From NCBI GenBank assembly GCA_001447805.1, contig CP013099.1:868001-932000 (forward strand): a stretch of 64,000 bases of DNA, written 5' to 3'. The first letter of the stretch is position 1; the number at the start of each line of letters is the position of its first letter. Below are positions 1-15,085 of the stretch, one piece after another. This stretch comes from Candidatus Tenderia electrophaga (GTDB lineage: Bacteria; Pseudomonadota; Gammaproteobacteria; Tenderiales; Tenderiaceae). The notes beneath the pieces were generated by a model that saw only the letters and a list, made by a program, of their open reading frames with translations, searched no databases and was not told the DNA's origin. A program made the position numbers and the translations under genes.

Positions 1-1
1 G

Positions 2-2455
<2,454 letters not shown>

Positions 2456-2475
2456 ATCCGCACGAGATTGCGGAA

Positions 2476-2516
2476 ACAGCGGCGCCAGTAGTCTCTACCG
2501 GCGCCGCTGTTGATTT
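2476..2516 (+). terminator. Probable terminator or attenuator after rpoC
   Basis: An 11-bp GC-rich stem (2476-2486 with 2500-2510) encloses a loop that holds a further small GTAG/CTAC stem. TGATTTA follows, a weak U-tract. It begins 20 bases after the rpoC stop. A second short hairpin (GGGGCT/AGCCCC) lies at 2521-2536. Together they would end or attenuate rpoBC transcription before the str promoter. Confidence 0.6.
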
Positions 2517-2564
2517 ATCAGGGGCTGCTCAGCCCCAAATATGACAGCGGGATGAAGATGGCGC

Positions 2565-2593
2565 TTGACAGTCGTCTTCCACATCACTAAAAT
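2565..2593 (+). promoter_or_regulatory. Sigma-70 promoter of the str operon
   Basis: Perfect -35 TTGACA at 2565-2570, a 17-base spacer and -10 TAAAAT at 2588-2593. Transcription would start near 2600, leaving a leader of about 140 bases before rpsL. The position between the rpoC hairpin and rpsL is what one expects for the main str promoter. Confidence 0.75.
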
Positions 2594-2743
2594 TCCCGCT
2601 TCTTGAATGGCAGGTCCCGATTTTGTGGGGCCGAAAAAAGCTAAGTTAATGATTTTCGACCGCTTGTTGTCTGTGAGCTGGATGCAGAGCATGACGACAA
2701 GGGGTTTTTGCATATTTCCGAGATTAGATTTTAGGTGGTCTAA

Positions 2744-3118
<375 letters not shown>

Positions 3119-3154
3119 TTGTTCAGGCTTTTAATTAAAGATTAGGTAACAGCG

Positions 3155-3625
3155 ATGCCAAGAAGAAGAGAAGTCCCCAAGCGCGAGATCCTGCCGGATC
3201 CCAAATTCGGCAGCGAAACGCTGGCGAAGTTTGTCAACGTGGTCATGAAAAGCGGCAAGAAGTCCGTTGCCGAGCGCATCGTCTACGGCGCATTGGATGT
3301 GGTCGGCCAGCGCAGCAAGAAAGACTCGCTGGAGATGTTTGAAAAGGCGTTGGAGAATGTCAGTCCCCTGGTGGAGGTCAAGTCCCGTCGTGTGGGCGGC
3401 GCCACCTACCAGGTGCCGGTTGAAGTGCGTCCCGCCCGCCGCATGGCTCTGGCCATGCGTTGGTTGAGCGACGCTGCCCGGGCCCGTGGCGAGAAGTCCA
3501 TGGGCTTGCGCCTGGCGGGCGAGATTGTTGATGCTGCGGAGAGTCGCGGCAATGCGGTCAAGAAGCGTGAGGACACGCATCGCATGGCTGAAGCGAATAA
3601 GGCGTTCTCGCACTATCGCTGGTAG
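3155..3625 (+). CDS. rpsG: 30S ribosomal protein S7
   Basis: Primary binder of the 16S 3' major domain, forming the head of the 30S subunit near the E site; 156 residues. The N-terminus [20 protein letters not shown] and the [20 protein letters not shown] beta-hairpin region are diagnostic. In E. coli S7 is the translational repressor of the str operon, but no leader target was resolved here. It lies between rpsL and fusA with a 62-base gap to fusA. Confidence 0.97.
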   Translation: MPRRREVPKREILPDPKFGSETLAKFVNVVMKSGKKSVAERIVYGALDVVGQRSKKDSLEMFEKALENVSPLVEVKSRRVGGATYQVPVEVRPARRMALAMRWLSDAARARGEKSMGLRLAGEIVDAAESRGNAVKKREDTHRMAEANKAFSHYRW

Positions 3626-3687
3626 TAGATTTTCGTTGTAAAGTTTTTTGTTCTTTGACAATTCGGTAAGTAAGGGAAGCTAGCTAG

Positions 3688-5781
3688 GTGGCACGTAAAA
3701 CACCAATCGAGCGTTATCGTAATATCGGCATCATGGCGCATATTGATGCCGGCAAGACGACTACGACCGAACGCGTACTGTTTTACACCGGGATCTCGCA
3801 CAAGATAGGCGAGGTGCACGACGGTGCCGCCGTTATGGACTGGATGGAGCAGGAGCAGGAGCGTGGTATCACCATCACCTCGGCCGCCACCACTTGTTTT
3901 TGGAGCGGGATGGACAAGCAGTACCCTGAACACCGAATCAATATTATTGACACGCCGGGGCATGTCGACTTCACCATCGAGGTGGAGCGCTCGCTGCGTG
4001 TTCTCGACGGTGCCTGCGCCGTGTTCTGTGCAGTAGGCGGCGTGCAGCCGCAGTCGGAAACCGTCTGGCGTCAAGCAAACAAATATCACGTGCCACGCAT
4101 GGCGTTCGTCAACAAGATGGACCGCCAGGGCGCCGATTTTTTCCGCGTCATGGGTCAGATCAAAAAGCGCCTGGGCGGTAACCCCGTGCCGGTGGTGATT
4201 CCCATCGGCGCCGAAGAACACTTCGAAGGCGTAGTCGATCTGATTCGCATGAAGGCGATCTACTGGGACGAGACCGGCATGGGCGCGACCTATGACGCCC
4301 GCGACATCCCCGCCGAGCTGCAGGCCCAGGCGCAGGAGTATCGCGAAAAGATGGTCGAGGCCGCTGCCGAAGCTTCTGAAGAGCTGATGGAGACATACCT
4401 GGAAGAGGGTGATCTGTCGGCCGACGAGATCCGTCGGGGGTTGCGTGCGCGCACCATTATTAATGAAATCGTACCGGCCCTGTGCGGTAGCGCGTTTAAG
4501 AATAAAGGCGTACAGGCGATGTTGGACGCCATCATTGACTACATGCCGGCCCCGACCGACGTCTACGCCATCAAAGGCATTAATGAGGATGAGAGCGAGG
4601 GTGAGCGCCACAGCTCGGACGATGAGCCCTTTGCCGCCTTGGCGTTCAAGATCGCAACTGATCCGTTCGTCGGCACCCTGACCTTCTTCCGCTGCTATTC
4701 CGGCGTGGTCAAGGCCGGCGATACCGTCTTTAATCCGGTCAAGGGCAAGAAGGAGCGCATCGGCCGTATGGTGCAGATGCATGCCAACAGTCGTGAAGAG
4801 CTCAAGGAAGTGCGCGCCGGTGATATTGCCGCGGCGGTGGGGCTGAAGGATGTGACCACTGGCGACACCTTGTGTGATCCGACTGGCATTATCACCCTGG
4901 AGCGCATGGAGTTTCCGGCGCCGGTGATCTCGGTGGCCATTGAGCCGCGCACCAAGACCGACCAGGAAAAGATGGGCCTGGCCCTGTCCAAACTGGCGCA
5001 GGAAGACCCGTCCTTTCGTGTGCATACCGACGAGGAGTCGGGTCAGACGATCATCTCGGGTATGGGCGAGCTGCACCTGGAGATTATCGTTGATCGCATG
5101 AAGCGCGAGTTCAAAGTCGAGGCCAATGTGGGTGCTCCCCAGGTGGCCTATCGCGAGACACTGCGCAAGAAGGTCGAGGTGGAAGGCAAATTTGTACGCC
5201 AGTCCGGCGGTCGCGGCCAGTATGGCCACGTCTGGCTGCGCCTCGAACCGTTAGCGTCGGGTTCGGGTTATCAGTTTGAAAATGCCGTTGTCGGCGGCGC
5301 CGTCCCGCGTGAATATATACCCGCGGTGGATAAAGGCATCCAGGAGGCGAAGGAAAGTGGTGTATTGGCCGGTTATCCCGTAGTCGATTTTAAGGCGACC
5401 CTGTTCGACGGTTCGTACCATGATGTTGACTCTAATGAAAATGCCTTTAAGATTGCCGGCTCCATGGCGTTTAAAGAGGGTTTCATGAAGGCCGATCCCG
5501 TGCTGCTTGAACCGATTATGAAGGTTGAGGCGGTGACCCCGGAAGAATACATGGGGGATGTGATTGGCGACTTGAACCGACGTCGTGGGTTGGTGCAGGG
5601 GATGGAAGAATCGCCGGCTGGCAAGCTGGTGACTGCTGAAGTGCCGTTGGCTGAGATGTTTGGCTATGCAACCTCGTTGCGTTCCATGTCTCAGGGGCGC
5701 GCCACCTACAGCATGGAGTTTGAGAAATATGCTGAGACGCCTTCCAATGTCGCCAACGCGATAATGAAGCAGTCAGCCTGA
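3688..5781 (+). CDS. fusA: Translation elongation factor G
   Basis: GTPase that drives translocation of tRNA and mRNA on the ribosome; 697 residues, close to the usual 700. It starts at GTG 3688, giving [20 protein letters not shown]. The P-loop [12 protein letters not shown], switch [10 protein letters not shown] and NKMD motifs are present, followed by domains II-V with [16 protein letters not shown] and [20 protein letters not shown]. It sits in the classic str order rpsL-rpsG-fusA-tuf, with 42 bases before tuf. No anomaly was noted. Confidence 0.98.
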   Translation: MARKTPIERYRNIGIMAHIDAGKTTTTERVLFYTGISHKIGEVHDGAAVMDWMEQEQERGITITSAATTCFWSGMDKQYPEHRINIIDTPGHVDFTIEVERSLRVLDGACAVFCAVGGVQPQSETVWRQANKYHVPRMAFVNKMDRQGADFFRVMGQIKKRLGGNPVPVVIPIGAEEHFEGVVDLIRMKAIYWDETGMGATYDARDIPAELQAQAQEYREKMVEAAAEASEELMETYLEEGDLSADEIRRGLRARTIINEIVPALCGSAFKNKGVQAMLDAIIDYMPAPTDVYAIKGINEDESEGERHSSDDEPFAALAFKIATDPFVGTLTFFRCYSGVVKAGDTVFNPVKGKKERIGRMVQMHANSREELKEVRAGDIAAAVGLKDVTTGDTLCDPTGIITLERMEFPAPVISVAIEPRTKTDQEKMGLALSKLAQEDPSFRVHTDEESGQTIISGMGELHLEIIVDRMKREFKVEANVGAPQVAYRETLRKKVEVEGKFVRQSGGRGQYGHVWLRLEPLASGSGYQFENAVVGGAVPREYIPAVDKGIQEAKESGVLAGYPVVDFKATLFDGSYHDVDSNENAFKIAGSMAFKEGFMKADPVLLEPIMKVEAVTPEEYMGDVIGDLNRRRGLVQGMEESPAGKLVTAEVPLAEMFGYATSLRSMSQGRATYSMEFEKYAETPSNVANAIMKQSA

Positions 5782-5823
5782 TCAGTAGTTTTAGTGAAAG
5801 ACAGATAAAAGAGGGTTTGAGTC

Positions 5824-7014
<1,191 letters not shown>

Positions 7015-7020
7015 GGCAAG

Positions 7021-7335
7021 ATGACTGCTAATCAGAAAATCCGTATCCGTTTAAAAGCCTTTGATTATCGTTTGATCGATCAATCGGCCCGTGAAATTGT
7101 GGAAACCGCCAAGCGCACCGGTGCACAGGTGAAAGGTCCGATTCCGCTGCCGACCAAGAAAGAACGCTTTACCGTGTTGATCTCGCCGCATGTGAATAAG
7201 GATGCCCGTGATCAGTACGAAATCCGCACGCACAAGCGCCTGATGGACATTGTCGATCCGACTGACAAAACAGTCGATGCCTTGATGAAGCTGGATCTGG
7301 CTGCTGGCGTAGACGTTCAGATTAAATTGACATAA
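7021..7335 (+). CDS. rpsJ: 30S ribosomal protein S10
   Basis: Small-subunit head protein that also binds NusB/NusG in antitermination; 104 residues. [28 protein letters not shown] and the loop [27 protein letters not shown] are clear. Start at ATG 7021, with AAGGCA just upstream. There is no room between tuf and rpsJ for the long S10 leader that in E. coli mediates L4 autoregulation, so this gene is probably read through from the str promoter. Confidence 0.97.
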   Translation: MTANQKIRIRLKAFDYRLIDQSAREIVETAKRTGAQVKGPIPLPTKKERFTVLISPHVNKDARDQYEIRTHKRLMDIVDPTDKTVDALMKLDLAAGVDVQIKLT

Positions 7336-7395
7336 AGGGTATAGCGAGCGGCGTAGAGCCGTCGTGGATAGCTGAGAAGCTAGGAGTAAAGAAAA

Positions 7396-8040
7396 ATGGC
7401 GATTGGTGTAGTAGGTCGAAAAGCTGGAATGACGCGTGTCTTTACCGATGCGGGCGAGTCGATTCCGGTGACTGTTGTTGAGGTAGAACCCAACCGTGTC
7501 ACGCAGCTGCGCGATATGGATCGTGATGGCTATCGCGCCTACCAGGTGACCCTGGGGCAGCGTAAGGCCAACCGTGTCTCCAAGCCGCTGGCGGGTCATT
7601 TCGCCAAGGCCGGCGTGGATGCGGGTCGCGGCCTATGGGAATTCCGCCTCGGTCAAGGTGAAGGTGACGAGATTGCCATCGGCAATGAAATCAAGGTCGA
7701 TGTCTTCGAGGCGGGCCAGAAGGTGGACGTGATCGGACGCAGCATCGGTAAAGGTTTTGCCGGTACGGTCAAGCGTCACAATTTCCGTATGCAGGATGCG
7801 ACGCACGGTAATTCATTGTCGCATCGCGCCCCCGGCTCCATCGGTCACTGTCAGACCCCGGGCCGTGTGTTCAAGGGCAAAAAGATGTCAGGCCATATGG
7901 GCGCGGTGCGCAATACGGTCCAGAACCTCGAGGTTGTTCGTGTTGATCTCGAGCGCAATCTTTTGTTGATCAAGGGTGCGGTTCCTGGCGCCAAGGGCGG
8001 TGACCTGATTATTCGCCCGTCCATCAAGGCGCGTTCGTAA
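7396..8040 (+). CDS. rplC: 50S ribosomal protein L3
   Basis: Early-assembly protein of the large subunit near the peptidyl-transferase centre; 214 residues. [22 protein letters not shown] opens the protein. The central extension with [23 protein letters not shown] contains the glutamine that is methylated in the E. coli protein. It follows rpsJ after 60 bases, with TAGGAG upstream of the start, and precedes rplD by 12 bases. Confidence 0.97.
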   Translation: MAIGVVGRKAGMTRVFTDAGESIPVTVVEVEPNRVTQLRDMDRDGYRAYQVTLGQRKANRVSKPLAGHFAKAGVDAGRGLWEFRLGQGEGDEIAIGNEIKVDVFEAGQKVDVIGRSIGKGFAGTVKRHNFRMQDATHGNSLSHRAPGSIGHCQTPGRVFKGKKMSGHMGAVRNTVQNLEVVRVDLERNLLLIKGAVPGAKGGDLIIRPSIKARS

Positions 8041-8052
8041 GGAGTTAGGGAA

Positions 8053-8676
8053 ATGGAACTGAAACTGGTTACAAAAACTGGCAAAGAATCGACCAAGAGC
8101 GTTGACCTGTCTGAGGACACCTTCGGTAAGGAGTTCAATGAGGCCCTGGTTCACCAAGTGATTACCGCCTATCTGGCCGGTGCCCGCGCCGGCACCCGCG
8201 CGCACAAGAATCGCGCCGCGGTTCGGGGCGGCGGTGCAAAACCCTGGCGACAAAAGGGGACAGGCCGCGCAAGAGCTGGTACAATACGCTCCCCTTTGTG
8301 GCGGAGTGGCGGCAAAACCTTTGCTGCGGTACCGCAGGATCATTCGCAAAAGGTGAATAAAAAGATGTATCGCGGTGCTATGCGCGCGATATTGTCCGAG
8401 TTGTTGCGTCAGGACCGATTGGTTGCGATAGACGGTATCCAGCTCGATGCGCCCAAGACCAAAGAGCTGAAAGAGAAGCTTAAGGCAATGGGGCTTCAGG
8501 ATAATATCCTGTTGGTGACCGATGCCGAAGACGCGTCATTGTCGCTGGCGGCGCGCAACATGGCTAATGTCCAGGTTGCCGAAGCCCGTGATATTGATCC
8601 GGTCAGTTTGGTCGGCGCAGACAAAGTGTTAATGACGTCAGCGGCACTGAAGCAAGTAGAGGAGATGTTCGCATGA
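8053..8676 (+). CDS. rplD: 50S ribosomal protein L4
   Basis: Large-subunit protein lining the exit tunnel; 207 residues. The tunnel loop is recognisable in [21 protein letters not shown] and [12 protein letters not shown]. In E. coli L4 represses the S10 operon, but the leader it uses there has no counterpart here. Its 3' end overlaps the rplW start by 4 bases (ATGA), implying translational coupling. Confidence 0.96.
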   Translation: MELKLVTKTGKESTKSVDLSEDTFGKEFNEALVHQVITAYLAGARAGTRAHKNRAAVRGGGAKPWRQKGTGRARAGTIRSPLWRSGGKTFAAVPQDHSQKVNKKMYRGAMRAILSELLRQDRLVAIDGIQLDAPKTKELKEKLKAMGLQDNILLVTDAEDASLSLAARNMANVQVAEARDIDPVSLVGADKVLMTSAALKQVEEMFA

Positions 8677-8969
8677 GAAAAGAGCGTTTGATGAAGGTGT
8701 TGTTGGCGCCGCACGTCTCCGAAAAATCTACTGTTGCGGCCGATGCCAATCAACAGTTTGTTTTCAAGGTTGTGCCTGATGCGAACAAGCTTGAAATAAA
8801 AAAGGCCGTTGAGCTGATGTTCGACGTCAAGGTCGACTCGGTGCAGGTTACCAATGTGAAGGGTAAGCGTAAGCGCTTTGGTCAAATTGCCGGCCGCCGC
8901 GCCGACTGGAAAAAGGCGTACGTAAAACTGCAGCCGGGCCAGGATATTGACTTCATGGGTGCGCAGTAA
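8673..8969 (+). CDS. rplW: 50S ribosomal protein L23
   Basis: Tunnel-exit protein that docks trigger factor and SRP; 98 residues. [24 protein letters not shown] and [11 protein letters not shown]-type residues (here [26 protein letters not shown]) are diagnostic. The start overlaps the rplD stop (ATGA, 8673-8676). An alternative start at Met7 ([12 protein letters not shown], 8691) is possible, but the coupled ATG is preferred. Confidence 0.95.
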   Translation: MRKERLMKVLLAPHVSEKSTVAADANQQFVFKVVPDANKLEIKKAVELMFDVKVDSVQVTNVKGKRKRFGQIAGRRADWKKAYVKLQPGQDIDFMGAQ

Positions 8970-9003
8970 GCGTTGAACGAGCGAGTATAAGGATTCTAGA
9001 GTC

Positions 9004-9828
9004 ATGGCATTAGTAAAAGCAAAACCGACTTCAGCGGGCCGCCGGTTTGTTGTCAGGGTTGTGACGCCTGAGCTTTACAAAGGGGAGCCCCACGCACCCC
9101 TGTTGGAAAAGAAGATTAAGTCGTCCGGCCGCAACAATGCAGGGCGGATTACCGTGCGTCGCCGCGGAGGCGGTCACAAGAAGCACTATCGTGTGGTTGA
9201 TTTTCGTCGTCATGACAAGGACGGAGTTCCCGCGCGCGTTGAGCATCTGGAATATGATCCCAACCGCAGCGCCCACCTGGCCTTGGTTTTGTATGCCGAC
9301 GGCGAGCGTCGTTACATCATTGCTCCCAAGGGTGTGAGTGCGGGTAGCGAGATTGCTTCGGGCGTCGACGCCCCGATCAAGGCGGGGAACTGTTTGCCGC
9401 TGCGCAATATTCCGGTCGGTACCATGGTGCACTGTATTGAACTGAAGCCGGGCAAGGGTGCGCAAATCGCACGCAGCGCCGGCGCCGCCATACAGTTGGT
9501 GGCCAAAGAAGGCGCGCAGGCGACGCTGCGTTTGCGCTCCGGCGAAATGCGCAAAGTGTTGGCCGATTGCCGTGCCACTATTGGCGAAGTGGGTAACTCG
9601 GAACATTCACTGCGTTCGCTGGGTAAGGCTGGCGCCGCGCGCTGGCGCGGTAAGCGCCCCACCGTCCGCGGCGTAGCCATGAACCCGGTCGATCACCCGC
9701 ATGGTGGTGGTGAAGGTCGTACATCCGGTGGTCGTCATCCAGTGACACCGTGGGGCGTGCCGACCAAGGGTTATAAGACGCGTAAGAATAAGCGTACGGA
9801 CAAAATGATTGTTCGTCGTCGTAAGTAA
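9004..9828 (+). CDS. rplB: 50S ribosomal protein L2
   Basis: Large-subunit protein needed for subunit association and peptidyl-transferase activity; 274 residues. The RNA-binding core ([25 protein letters not shown]) and the C-terminal [18 protein letters not shown] loop with its essential histidine are present. Spacing in the S10 cluster is normal: 34 bases after rplW and 22 before rpsS. Confidence 0.98.
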   Translation: MALVKAKPTSAGRRFVVRVVTPELYKGEPHAPLLEKKIKSSGRNNAGRITVRRRGGGHKKHYRVVDFRRHDKDGVPARVEHLEYDPNRSAHLALVLYADGERRYIIAPKGVSAGSEIASGVDAPIKAGNCLPLRNIPVGTMVHCIELKPGKGAQIARSAGAAIQLVAKEGAQATLRLRSGEMRKVLADCRATIGEVGNSEHSLRSLGKAGAARWRGKRPTVRGVAMNPVDHPHGGGEGRTSGGRHPVTPWGVPTKGYKTRKNKRTDKMIVRRRK

Positions 9829-9850
9829 CTACAGATAGGGGACTAGAAAC

Positions 9851-10123
9851 GTGCCACGTTCAGTCAAAAAAGGTCCATTCATTGATGCGCATCTGCTTAA
9901 GAAAGTGGATGACGCTGTGGAAAAGAATGATCGTCGTCCAATCAAAACCTGGTCACGCCGCTCGATGGTCGTGCCGCAAATGGTTGGGTTGACTATTGCT
10001 GTACATAACGGTCGTCAACATGTGCCGGTGCTGGTTAACGAAAATATGGTTGGCCACAAGCTGGGTGAGTTCGCTGCAACTCGCACCTATAGAGGTCATG
10101 TTGCTGACAAGAAGTCAAGGTAA
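9851..10123 (+). CDS. rpsS: 30S ribosomal protein S19
   Basis: Head protein that contacts 23S rRNA and the A-site tRNA; 90 residues. GTG start at 9851 giving [19 protein letters not shown]; the preceding AGGGGACTAG supplies the ribosome binding site. [22 protein letters not shown] and [16 protein letters not shown] are diagnostic. Confidence 0.97.
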   Translation: MPRSVKKGPFIDAHLLKKVDDAVEKNDRRPIKTWSRRSMVVPQMVGLTIAVHNGRQHVPVLVNENMVGHKLGEFAATRTYRGHVADKKSR

Positions 10124-10138
10124 CGGAGTCTGATAATA

Positions 10139-10471
10139 ATGGAAACGACTGCAACTTTGAGATATGCGCGTATTTCGCCCCAGAAGGCGCGTTTAGTCGC
10201 AGATCAAATTCGTGGCATGCGGGTCGAACCGGCGCTGCAGGCGCTGCAGTTCAGCGCTAACAAAGCTGCCGCTATCGTCAGAAAGCTGCTCGAGTCTGCG
10301 ATTGCGAATGCCGAGCATAACGATGGCGCAGATATCGACGAGCTAAAGGTCTCGACAGTCTTCGTTAATGAAGGGCCGACGCACAAGCGTATCCAGGCAC
10401 GTGCCAAAGGTCGTGCAAACCGAATTCTGAAACGCACCAGCCACATCACTGTGGCCGTTGCTGAGAAGTAA
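10139..10471 (+). CDS. rplV: 50S ribosomal protein L22
   Basis: Tunnel-constriction protein of the large subunit; 110 residues. [17 protein letters not shown] at the N-terminus and the C-terminal [27 protein letters not shown] hairpin match the family. S10-cluster position between rpsS and rpsC, with 11 bases before rpsC. Confidence 0.97.
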   Translation: METTATLRYARISPQKARLVADQIRGMRVEPALQALQFSANKAAAIVRKLLESAIANAEHNDGADIDELKVSTVFVNEGPTHKRIQARAKGRANRILKRTSHITVAVAEK

Positions 10472-10482
10472 GAGAGGCGATT

Positions 10483-11163
10483 ATGGGTCAAAAAGTTCAT
10501 CCAACCGGGATACGTCTTGGTATTGTCAAAGATTGGACATCCAAGTGGTATGCGGACAGCAAGGATTTCGGCGGTTTTCTGTACACCGATCTGAAAGTGC
10601 GAGACTTCCTTCAGAAGGAGTTGTCTCAGGCATCCGTTAGCCGCATTCAGATTGAACGCCCCGCGCGCAATGCCCGTATTACCATTCACACTGCCCGGCC
10701 GGGTATCGTGATCGGTAAGAAGGGTGAGGACATCGAGAAGCTGCGCCACAAACTTGCCAAGATGATGGATCTGCCCGTTGCTGCGGTGCATGTCAATATC
10801 GAAGAGATCCGTAAGCCTGAGTTGGATGCGACCCTGGTGGCCCAGAGTGTGGCTCAGCAGTTAGAGCGTCGTATTATGTTTCGCCGCGCCATGAAGCGTG
10901 CTGTCACCAATACCATGCGGTTGGGCGGTCAAGGCATCAGGATCCAGGTGTCCGGTCGTCTGAACGGCGCCGAGATCGCGCGTACCGAATGGTACCGCGA
11001 GGGTCGCGTACCGCTTCATACTTTGCGCGCGGACATTGATTACGGCGTAGCTTCTGCACATACGCCTTCCGGCGTGATCGGGATCAAGGTCTGGATATTT
11101 AAGGGCGAGGTTTTCGGCGATGAGGACATGGCTGAATCTCAGGAAAAAGCCGCTGCTAAGTAA
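10483..11163 (+). CDS. rpsC: 30S ribosomal protein S3
   Basis: mRNA-entry protein with helicase role in the 30S head; 226 residues. [17 protein letters not shown] opens it. The KH domain carries [17 protein letters not shown], and the C-terminal domain carries [40 protein letters not shown] lies before ATG 10483. Confidence 0.98.
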   Translation: MGQKVHPTGIRLGIVKDWTSKWYADSKDFGGFLYTDLKVRDFLQKELSQASVSRIQIERPARNARITIHTARPGIVIGKKGEDIEKLRHKLAKMMDLPVAAVHVNIEEIRKPELDATLVAQSVAQQLERRIMFRRAMKRAVTNTMRLGGQGIRIQVSGRLNGAEIARTEWYREGRVPLHTLRADIDYGVASAHTPSGVIGIKVWIFKGEVFGDEDMAESQEKAAAK

Positions 11164-11177
11164 TAGGATAGATAGAG

Positions 11178-11591
11178 ATGTTGCAACCTAAGAAAACTAA
11201 ATTCCGCAAGGTACACAAAGGTCGCAATCGCGGAAATGCCCTGCGTGGCAACAAGGTCAGCTTTGGTGAATATGGTCTCAAGGCAACCGCCCGCGGTCGT
11301 ATTACCGCGCGCCAGATCGAGGCCGCGCGTCGCGCCATGACGCGCCACATTAAACGTGGCGGACGTATTTGGATTAGGATTTTTCCTGACAAGCCTATCA
11401 CCAAGAAGCCTTTGGAAGTGCGCATGGGTAGCGGTAAGGGTAACGTCGAATACTGGGTCGCTGAGATTCAGCCGGGCCGCATGCTTTATGAAATGGAAGG
11501 TGTATCCGAAGACTTGGCGCGTGAGGCATTCCGTCTCGCCGCCGCCAAGCTTCCGGTCAAGACCACCTTTGTATCTCGGAGCGTAATGTAA
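11178..11591 (+). CDS. rplP: 50S ribosomal protein L16
   Basis: Large-subunit protein at the A-site tRNA elbow; 137 residues. [19 protein letters not shown] and [34 protein letters not shown] are family hallmarks. Its stop codon shares one base with the rpmC start at 11591, so the two are translationally coupled. Confidence 0.97.
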   Translation: MLQPKKTKFRKVHKGRNRGNALRGNKVSFGEYGLKATARGRITARQIEAARRAMTRHIKRGGRIWIRIFPDKPITKKPLEVRMGSGKGNVEYWVAEIQPGRMLYEMEGVSEDLAREAFRLAAAKLPVKTTFVSRSVM

Positions 11592-11782
11592 TGAAAGCGA
11601 GTGAACTGAGAGATAAAAGTGCTGACGAGCTGACTAACGAGCTCGAAGAGCTGCTGCGGGAAGGTTTTAACCTGCGCATGCAACACGCCACCGGTCAGAT
11701 GGCTCAAAATCATTTGCTGAAGGTGAATCGCCGCAACATTGCGCGAGTCAAGACCGTTTTGAGACAGAAAGCGAGTAGCTGA
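11591..11782 (+). CDS. rpmC: 50S ribosomal protein L29
   Basis: Small tunnel-exit protein of two helices; 63 residues, family length. [37 protein letters not shown] is characteristic. It overlaps rplP by one base and precedes rpsQ by 2 bases. Confidence 0.95.
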   Translation: MKASELRDKSADELTNELEELLREGFNLRMQHATGQMAQNHLLKVNRRNIARVKTVLRQKASS

Positions 11783-11784
11783 TC

Positions 11785-12054
11785 ATGAGTGAAGAGAATA
11801 AGGCAGCGCGGGAAATTGTCGGTCGTGTGGTCAGTAACAAAATGGACAAAACCATCACGGTACTGGTTGAGCGACGCGAAAAGCACCCCGTTTACAAGAA
11901 GTTCATTAAGCGTTCAACCAAGTTGCATGCGCATGATGAAAGCAACGAGTGTAATGAAGGCGATCTTGTCACTATTGCTCAATGCCGTCCGTTGGCAAAA
12001 AGCAAATCATGGCGGTTGGTCCGCATAGATGAACGTGCGCCGTTGATCGACTAA
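11785..12054 (+). CDS. rpsQ: 30S ribosomal protein S17
   Basis: Small-subunit body protein of the OB fold; 89 residues. [34 protein letters not shown] and [17 protein letters not shown] are typical. Last gene of the S10 cluster; rplN follows after 43 bases without a visible terminator, so spc genes are probably cotranscribed. Confidence 0.97.
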   Translation: MSEENKAAREIVGRVVSNKMDKTITVLVERREKHPVYKKFIKRSTKLHAHDESNECNEGDLVTIAQCRPLAKSKSWRLVRIDERAPLID

Positions 12055-12097
12055 AGCACGTTACTGGATAGCGCAAAGAATTTAGCGGAGACGAAAC

Positions 12098-12466
12098 ATG
12101 ATTCAGATGCAGTCTAACTTGGATGTGGCCGACAATAGTGGCGCCCGTCGTCTGCAATGCATCAAGGTGTTAGGCGGTTCACGCCGTCGATATGCCGGCA
12201 TTGGTGACATCATCAAGGTCAGCGTGAAAGAAGCGATTCCACGCGGCAAGGTCAAAAAGGGTGAAGTTTACAACGCAGTGGTTGTGCGCACCCGAAAAGG
12301 CGTGCGCCGTGCCGATGGATCGCTGATTCGCTTCGACGGTAACGCGGCGGTGTTGTTGAACAACAACTTGCAGCCGATCGGAACTCGTATCTTCGGCCCG
12401 GTGACCCGCGAACTGCGTACCGAGCAGTTTATGAAGATCGTGTCACTGGCGCCGGAAGTGCTCTAA
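12098..12466 (+). CDS. rplN: 50S ribosomal protein L14
   Basis: Intersubunit-bridge protein; 122 residues. [37 protein letters not shown] is diagnostic. First gene of the spc cluster. GCGGAGA upstream of the ATG provides the ribosome binding site. Confidence 0.97.
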   Translation: MIQMQSNLDVADNSGARRLQCIKVLGGSRRRYAGIGDIIKVSVKEAIPRGKVKKGEVYNAVVVRTRKGVRRADGSLIRFDGNAAVLLNNNLQPIGTRIFGPVTRELRTEQFMKIVSLAPEVL

Positions 12467-12502
12467 CAAAGATTATCGCGGATTAAGGCTAGGTATAAAA
12501 CG

Positions 12503-12820
12503 ATGCGTAAGATAAAAAAGGGCGATGATGTCATCGTGCTGACTGGTAAGGATAAAGGCAAGCGTGGCAACGTGTTGCGTGTGAGCGCCGACGACCGAGT
12601 GGTTGTCGAAAATGTCAACATGGTAAAGCGTCACACCAAGCCTAATCCGCAGCGCGGTGTTGCCGGTGGCATCGTCGAGAAAGAAGCGGCCATTGATGTA
12701 TCAAACGTCGCATTGTTCAACCCGGTGACGAAGAAGGCCGATCGAGTGGGTTTTCGTGTTCTGGAGGACGGTCGCAAGGTTCGTTACTTCAAGTCAAACA
12801 ACGAAGTAGTTGACATTTAA
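12503..12820 (+). CDS. rplX: 50S ribosomal protein L24
   Basis: Assembly-initiator protein of the large subunit with a KOW motif ([26 protein letters not shown]); 105 residues. The [36 protein letters not shown] region follows the family. Located 36 bases after rplN and 17 before rplE. Confidence 0.97.
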   Translation: MRKIKKGDDVIVLTGKDKGKRGNVLRVSADDRVVVENVNMVKRHTKPNPQRGVAGGIVEKEAAIDVSNVALFNPVTKKADRVGFRVLEDGRKVRYFKSNNEVVDI

Positions 12821-12837
12821 GCGTAAGGTTTTTAGCA

Positions 12838-13377
12838 ATGGCTAGATTGTTGAATCACTATAAAGATACGGTCGTTAAGCAGCTCATGGAGCAGTTTAAC
12901 TATGACAGTGTTATGGAAGTGCCGCGCATCACCAAGATCACCCTGAATATGGGACTGGGCGAAGCGGTCGGTGACAAAAAAGTTATCCAGAACGCGATGG
13001 CTGATATGGAAAAGATCGCCGGGCAAAAGTCTGTGTCCACGCTCGCGCGAAAATCCATCGCCGGCTTTAAGATTCGTGACGGTTGGCCCATTGGTTGTAA
13101 GGTGACCTTGCGCCGTGCCCGTATGTACGAGTTCCTGGATCGCTTGATTACAGTAGCGATCCCGCGTATTCGAGACTTTCGCGGCGTGAGCGCCAAGGCC
13201 TTCGACGGTAGCGGCAACTACAGCATGGGTGTGCAGGAGCAGATCATCTTTCCTGAGATCGACTATGACAAGATCGATGCTTTGCGTGGCATGGATATCA
13301 CCATTACCACAACTGCAAAAACAAACGAAGAAGGCCGTGCATTGCTGGCTGCATTCAACTTTCCATTTAAGGGTTAA
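12838..13377 (+). CDS. rplE: 50S ribosomal protein L5
   Basis: 5S-rRNA binding protein of the central protuberance; 179 residues. [23 protein letters not shown] and RVRGFRGV-equivalent [33 protein letters not shown] are clear. rpsN begins 5 bases after its stop. Confidence 0.97.
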   Translation: MARLLNHYKDTVVKQLMEQFNYDSVMEVPRITKITLNMGLGEAVGDKKVIQNAMADMEKIAGQKSVSTLARKSIAGFKIRDGWPIGCKVTLRRARMYEFLDRLITVAIPRIRDFRGVSAKAFDGSGNYSMGVQEQIIFPEIDYDKIDALRGMDITITTTAKTNEEGRALLAAFNFPFKG

Positions 13378-13382
13378 GAGTT

Positions 13383-13688
13383 ATGGCAAAGAAGTCCATG
13401 GTAAATCGCGAAATCAAACGCCAACGCACCGTTGCCAGATACGCAGCAAAACGCGCCGAGCTTAAGCGCAAGATGCTGGATACGAACCTGAGTGAGGAAG
13501 AGCGCGAAGACGCGCAGCGCAAGTTTCATGCACTGCCGCGCGACGCGAGCCCGGTGCGCTTGCGAAATCGCTGTAGCCTGAGCGGTCGCCCGCACGGTTA
13601 TTATCGTAAATTCGGTTTGGCGCGTAACAAGCTGCGCGAAGCCGCCATGCGCGGTGATGTGCCCGGCTTGGTTAAGGCCAGTTGGTAA
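13383..13688 (+). CDS. rpsN: 30S ribosomal protein S14 (zinc-free long form)
   Basis: Head protein of the 30S subunit; 101 residues. It is the long form: the C-terminal [33 protein letters not shown] lacks the paired CxxC motifs of zinc-binding S14. It follows rplE by 5 bases. A 70-base gap to rpsH shows no clear hairpin. Confidence 0.96.
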   Translation: MAKKSMVNREIKRQRTVARYAAKRAELKRKMLDTNLSEEEREDAQRKFHALPRDASPVRLRNRCSLSGRPHGYYRKFGLARNKLREAAMRGDVPGLVKASW

Positions 13689-13758
13689 TAGATTGATCCA
13701 TGGGCTGTGCCTTAAATCCTATAGCCCTGATGATACGAGACTTTGGAGTAAAACATAA

Positions 13759-14154
13759 ATGAGCATGACTGATCCAATTGCTGACATGTTGACCCGGATT
13801 CGCAATGGTCAAGCGGCCGAGAAGTCACAAGTGTCTATGCCGTCATCAAAGCTCAAAGCTTCGGTTGCCGAAGTGTTGAAAAGCGAGGGCTATATTGCGG
13901 ATTACAAGGTGGACGACCAAGGCGGTAAACCCGTTATGGTGGTTGATCTGAAGTACTATCAAGGCAAGCCGGTAATTGCGACGATTCAGCGAGCCAGTCG
14001 TCCGGGCGTGCGCATGTACAAGCCCAAGGATGAAATACCTCAGGTTGAAGCAGGTCTTGGGATAGCGATTATCTCCACGCCTCAGGGTGTTATGACGGAT
14101 CGCGCCGCCCGTTCTGCCGGTGTCGGCGGCGAAGTTATTTGTTACGTATCGTAA
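13759..14154 (+). CDS. rpsH: 30S ribosomal protein S8
   Basis: Central-domain protein and, in E. coli, translational repressor of the spc operon; 131 residues. [18 protein letters not shown] opens it, and [33 protein letters not shown] closes it. rplF starts 13 bases after its stop. Confidence 0.97.
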   Translation: MSMTDPIADMLTRIRNGQAAEKSQVSMPSSKLKASVAEVLKSEGYIADYKVDDQGGKPVMVVDLKYYQGKPVIATIQRASRPGVRMYKPKDEIPQVEAGLGIAIISTPQGVMTDRAARSAGVGGEVICYVS

Positions 14155-14167
14155 GTGGTGGGCCCCA

Positions 14168-14704
14168 ATGTCTAGAGTTGCAAAAAAACCTATTCCTGTC
14201 CCAAGCGGTGTAGATGTCACCATCGCCGGGCAGATGATTACCGTTAAAGGCGGTAAAGGACAGCTTCAGGAATCCTTGAGCGACCTGGTCGATATCGCCA
14301 AGAACGACGCCAATGAGCTGGTTGTTTCCGTGCGTGAAGAGAGCAAGGAAAGCTGGGCCATGGCAGGGACCGTTCGTGCTGTTGTCAGTAACCTCGTGAC
14401 TGGCGTGAACGAAGGCTTCGAGAAAAAGCTACAGCTGGTCGGTGTCGGCTATCGCGCACAAGCTCAGGGAAATGTGCTGAATCTATCACTGGGGTTTTCG
14501 CACCCGGTAAATTATCAGTTGCCGGAAGGCGTGACCGCTGAAACCCCAAGTCAGACCGAGATTGTGGTCAGGGGCATCGATAAGCAGCAGGTTGGCCAGG
14601 TGGCCGCTGAAATTCGCGCCTATCGACCGCCTGAGCCTTATAAGGGCAAAGGTGTGCGTTACGCCGATGAGCATGTGGTCCGCAAAGAGGCCAAGAAGAA
14701 ATAA
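14168..14704 (+). CDS. rplF: 50S ribosomal protein L6
   Basis: Large-subunit protein near the GTPase centre, two repeated domains; 178 residues from the ATG at 14168, giving [17 protein letters not shown]. An in-frame extension back to 14120 would overlap rpsH and adds residues with no family counterpart, so 14168 is chosen. [31 protein letters not shown] and the C-terminal [14 protein letters not shown] are diagnostic. Confidence 0.96.
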   Translation: MSRVAKKPIPVPSGVDVTIAGQMITVKGGKGQLQESLSDLVDIAKNDANELVVSVREESKESWAMAGTVRAVVSNLVTGVNEGFEKKLQLVGVGYRAQAQGNVLNLSLGFSHPVNYQLPEGVTAETPSQTEIVVRGIDKQQVGQVAAEIRAYRPPEPYKGKGVRYADEHVVRKEAKKK

Positions 14705-14719
14705 TTATTGGATATGGTT

Positions 14720-15073
14720 ATGGATAAGAAATCATCTCGTTTACGTCGTGCCCGTCGTGCCCGCGCTAAGATTCGCGAATTGGGCACATATCGTTTGGCC
14801 GTGCATCGTACGCCCAAGCATATTTACGCCCAGGTGATCGCGCCGAACGGTAGCGAAGTACTGGCCAGCGCCTCGACGCTGGATGCCGAAGTCAAGAAGG
14901 AAGCTGCGGCCACGGGTAATGCTGATGCCGCCAAGGCTGTCGGTCGGATGGTCGCCGAACGCGCCAAATCCGCCGGTATCAACCACGTGGCGTTCGATCG
15001 TTCCGGTTTTAAATATCACGGCCGCATCAAGGCGCTTGCCGATGCCGCTCGTGAAAATGGTCTTGAATTCTAA
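14720..15073 (+). CDS. rplR: 50S ribosomal protein L18
   Basis: 5S-rRNA binding protein; 117 residues from the ATG at 14720 ([21 protein letters not shown]), exactly the E. coli length. Upstream in-frame TTG (14708) and ATG (14714) exist but lack family support. [21 protein letters not shown] and the C-terminal [26 protein letters not shown] are characteristic. Confidence 0.96.
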   Translation: MDKKSSRLRRARRARAKIRELGTYRLAVHRTPKHIYAQVIAPNGSEVLASASTLDAEVKKEAAATGNADAAKAVGRMVAERAKSAGINHVAFDRSGFKYHGRIKALADAARENGLEF

Positions 15074-15085
15074 AGGATTGTAACG

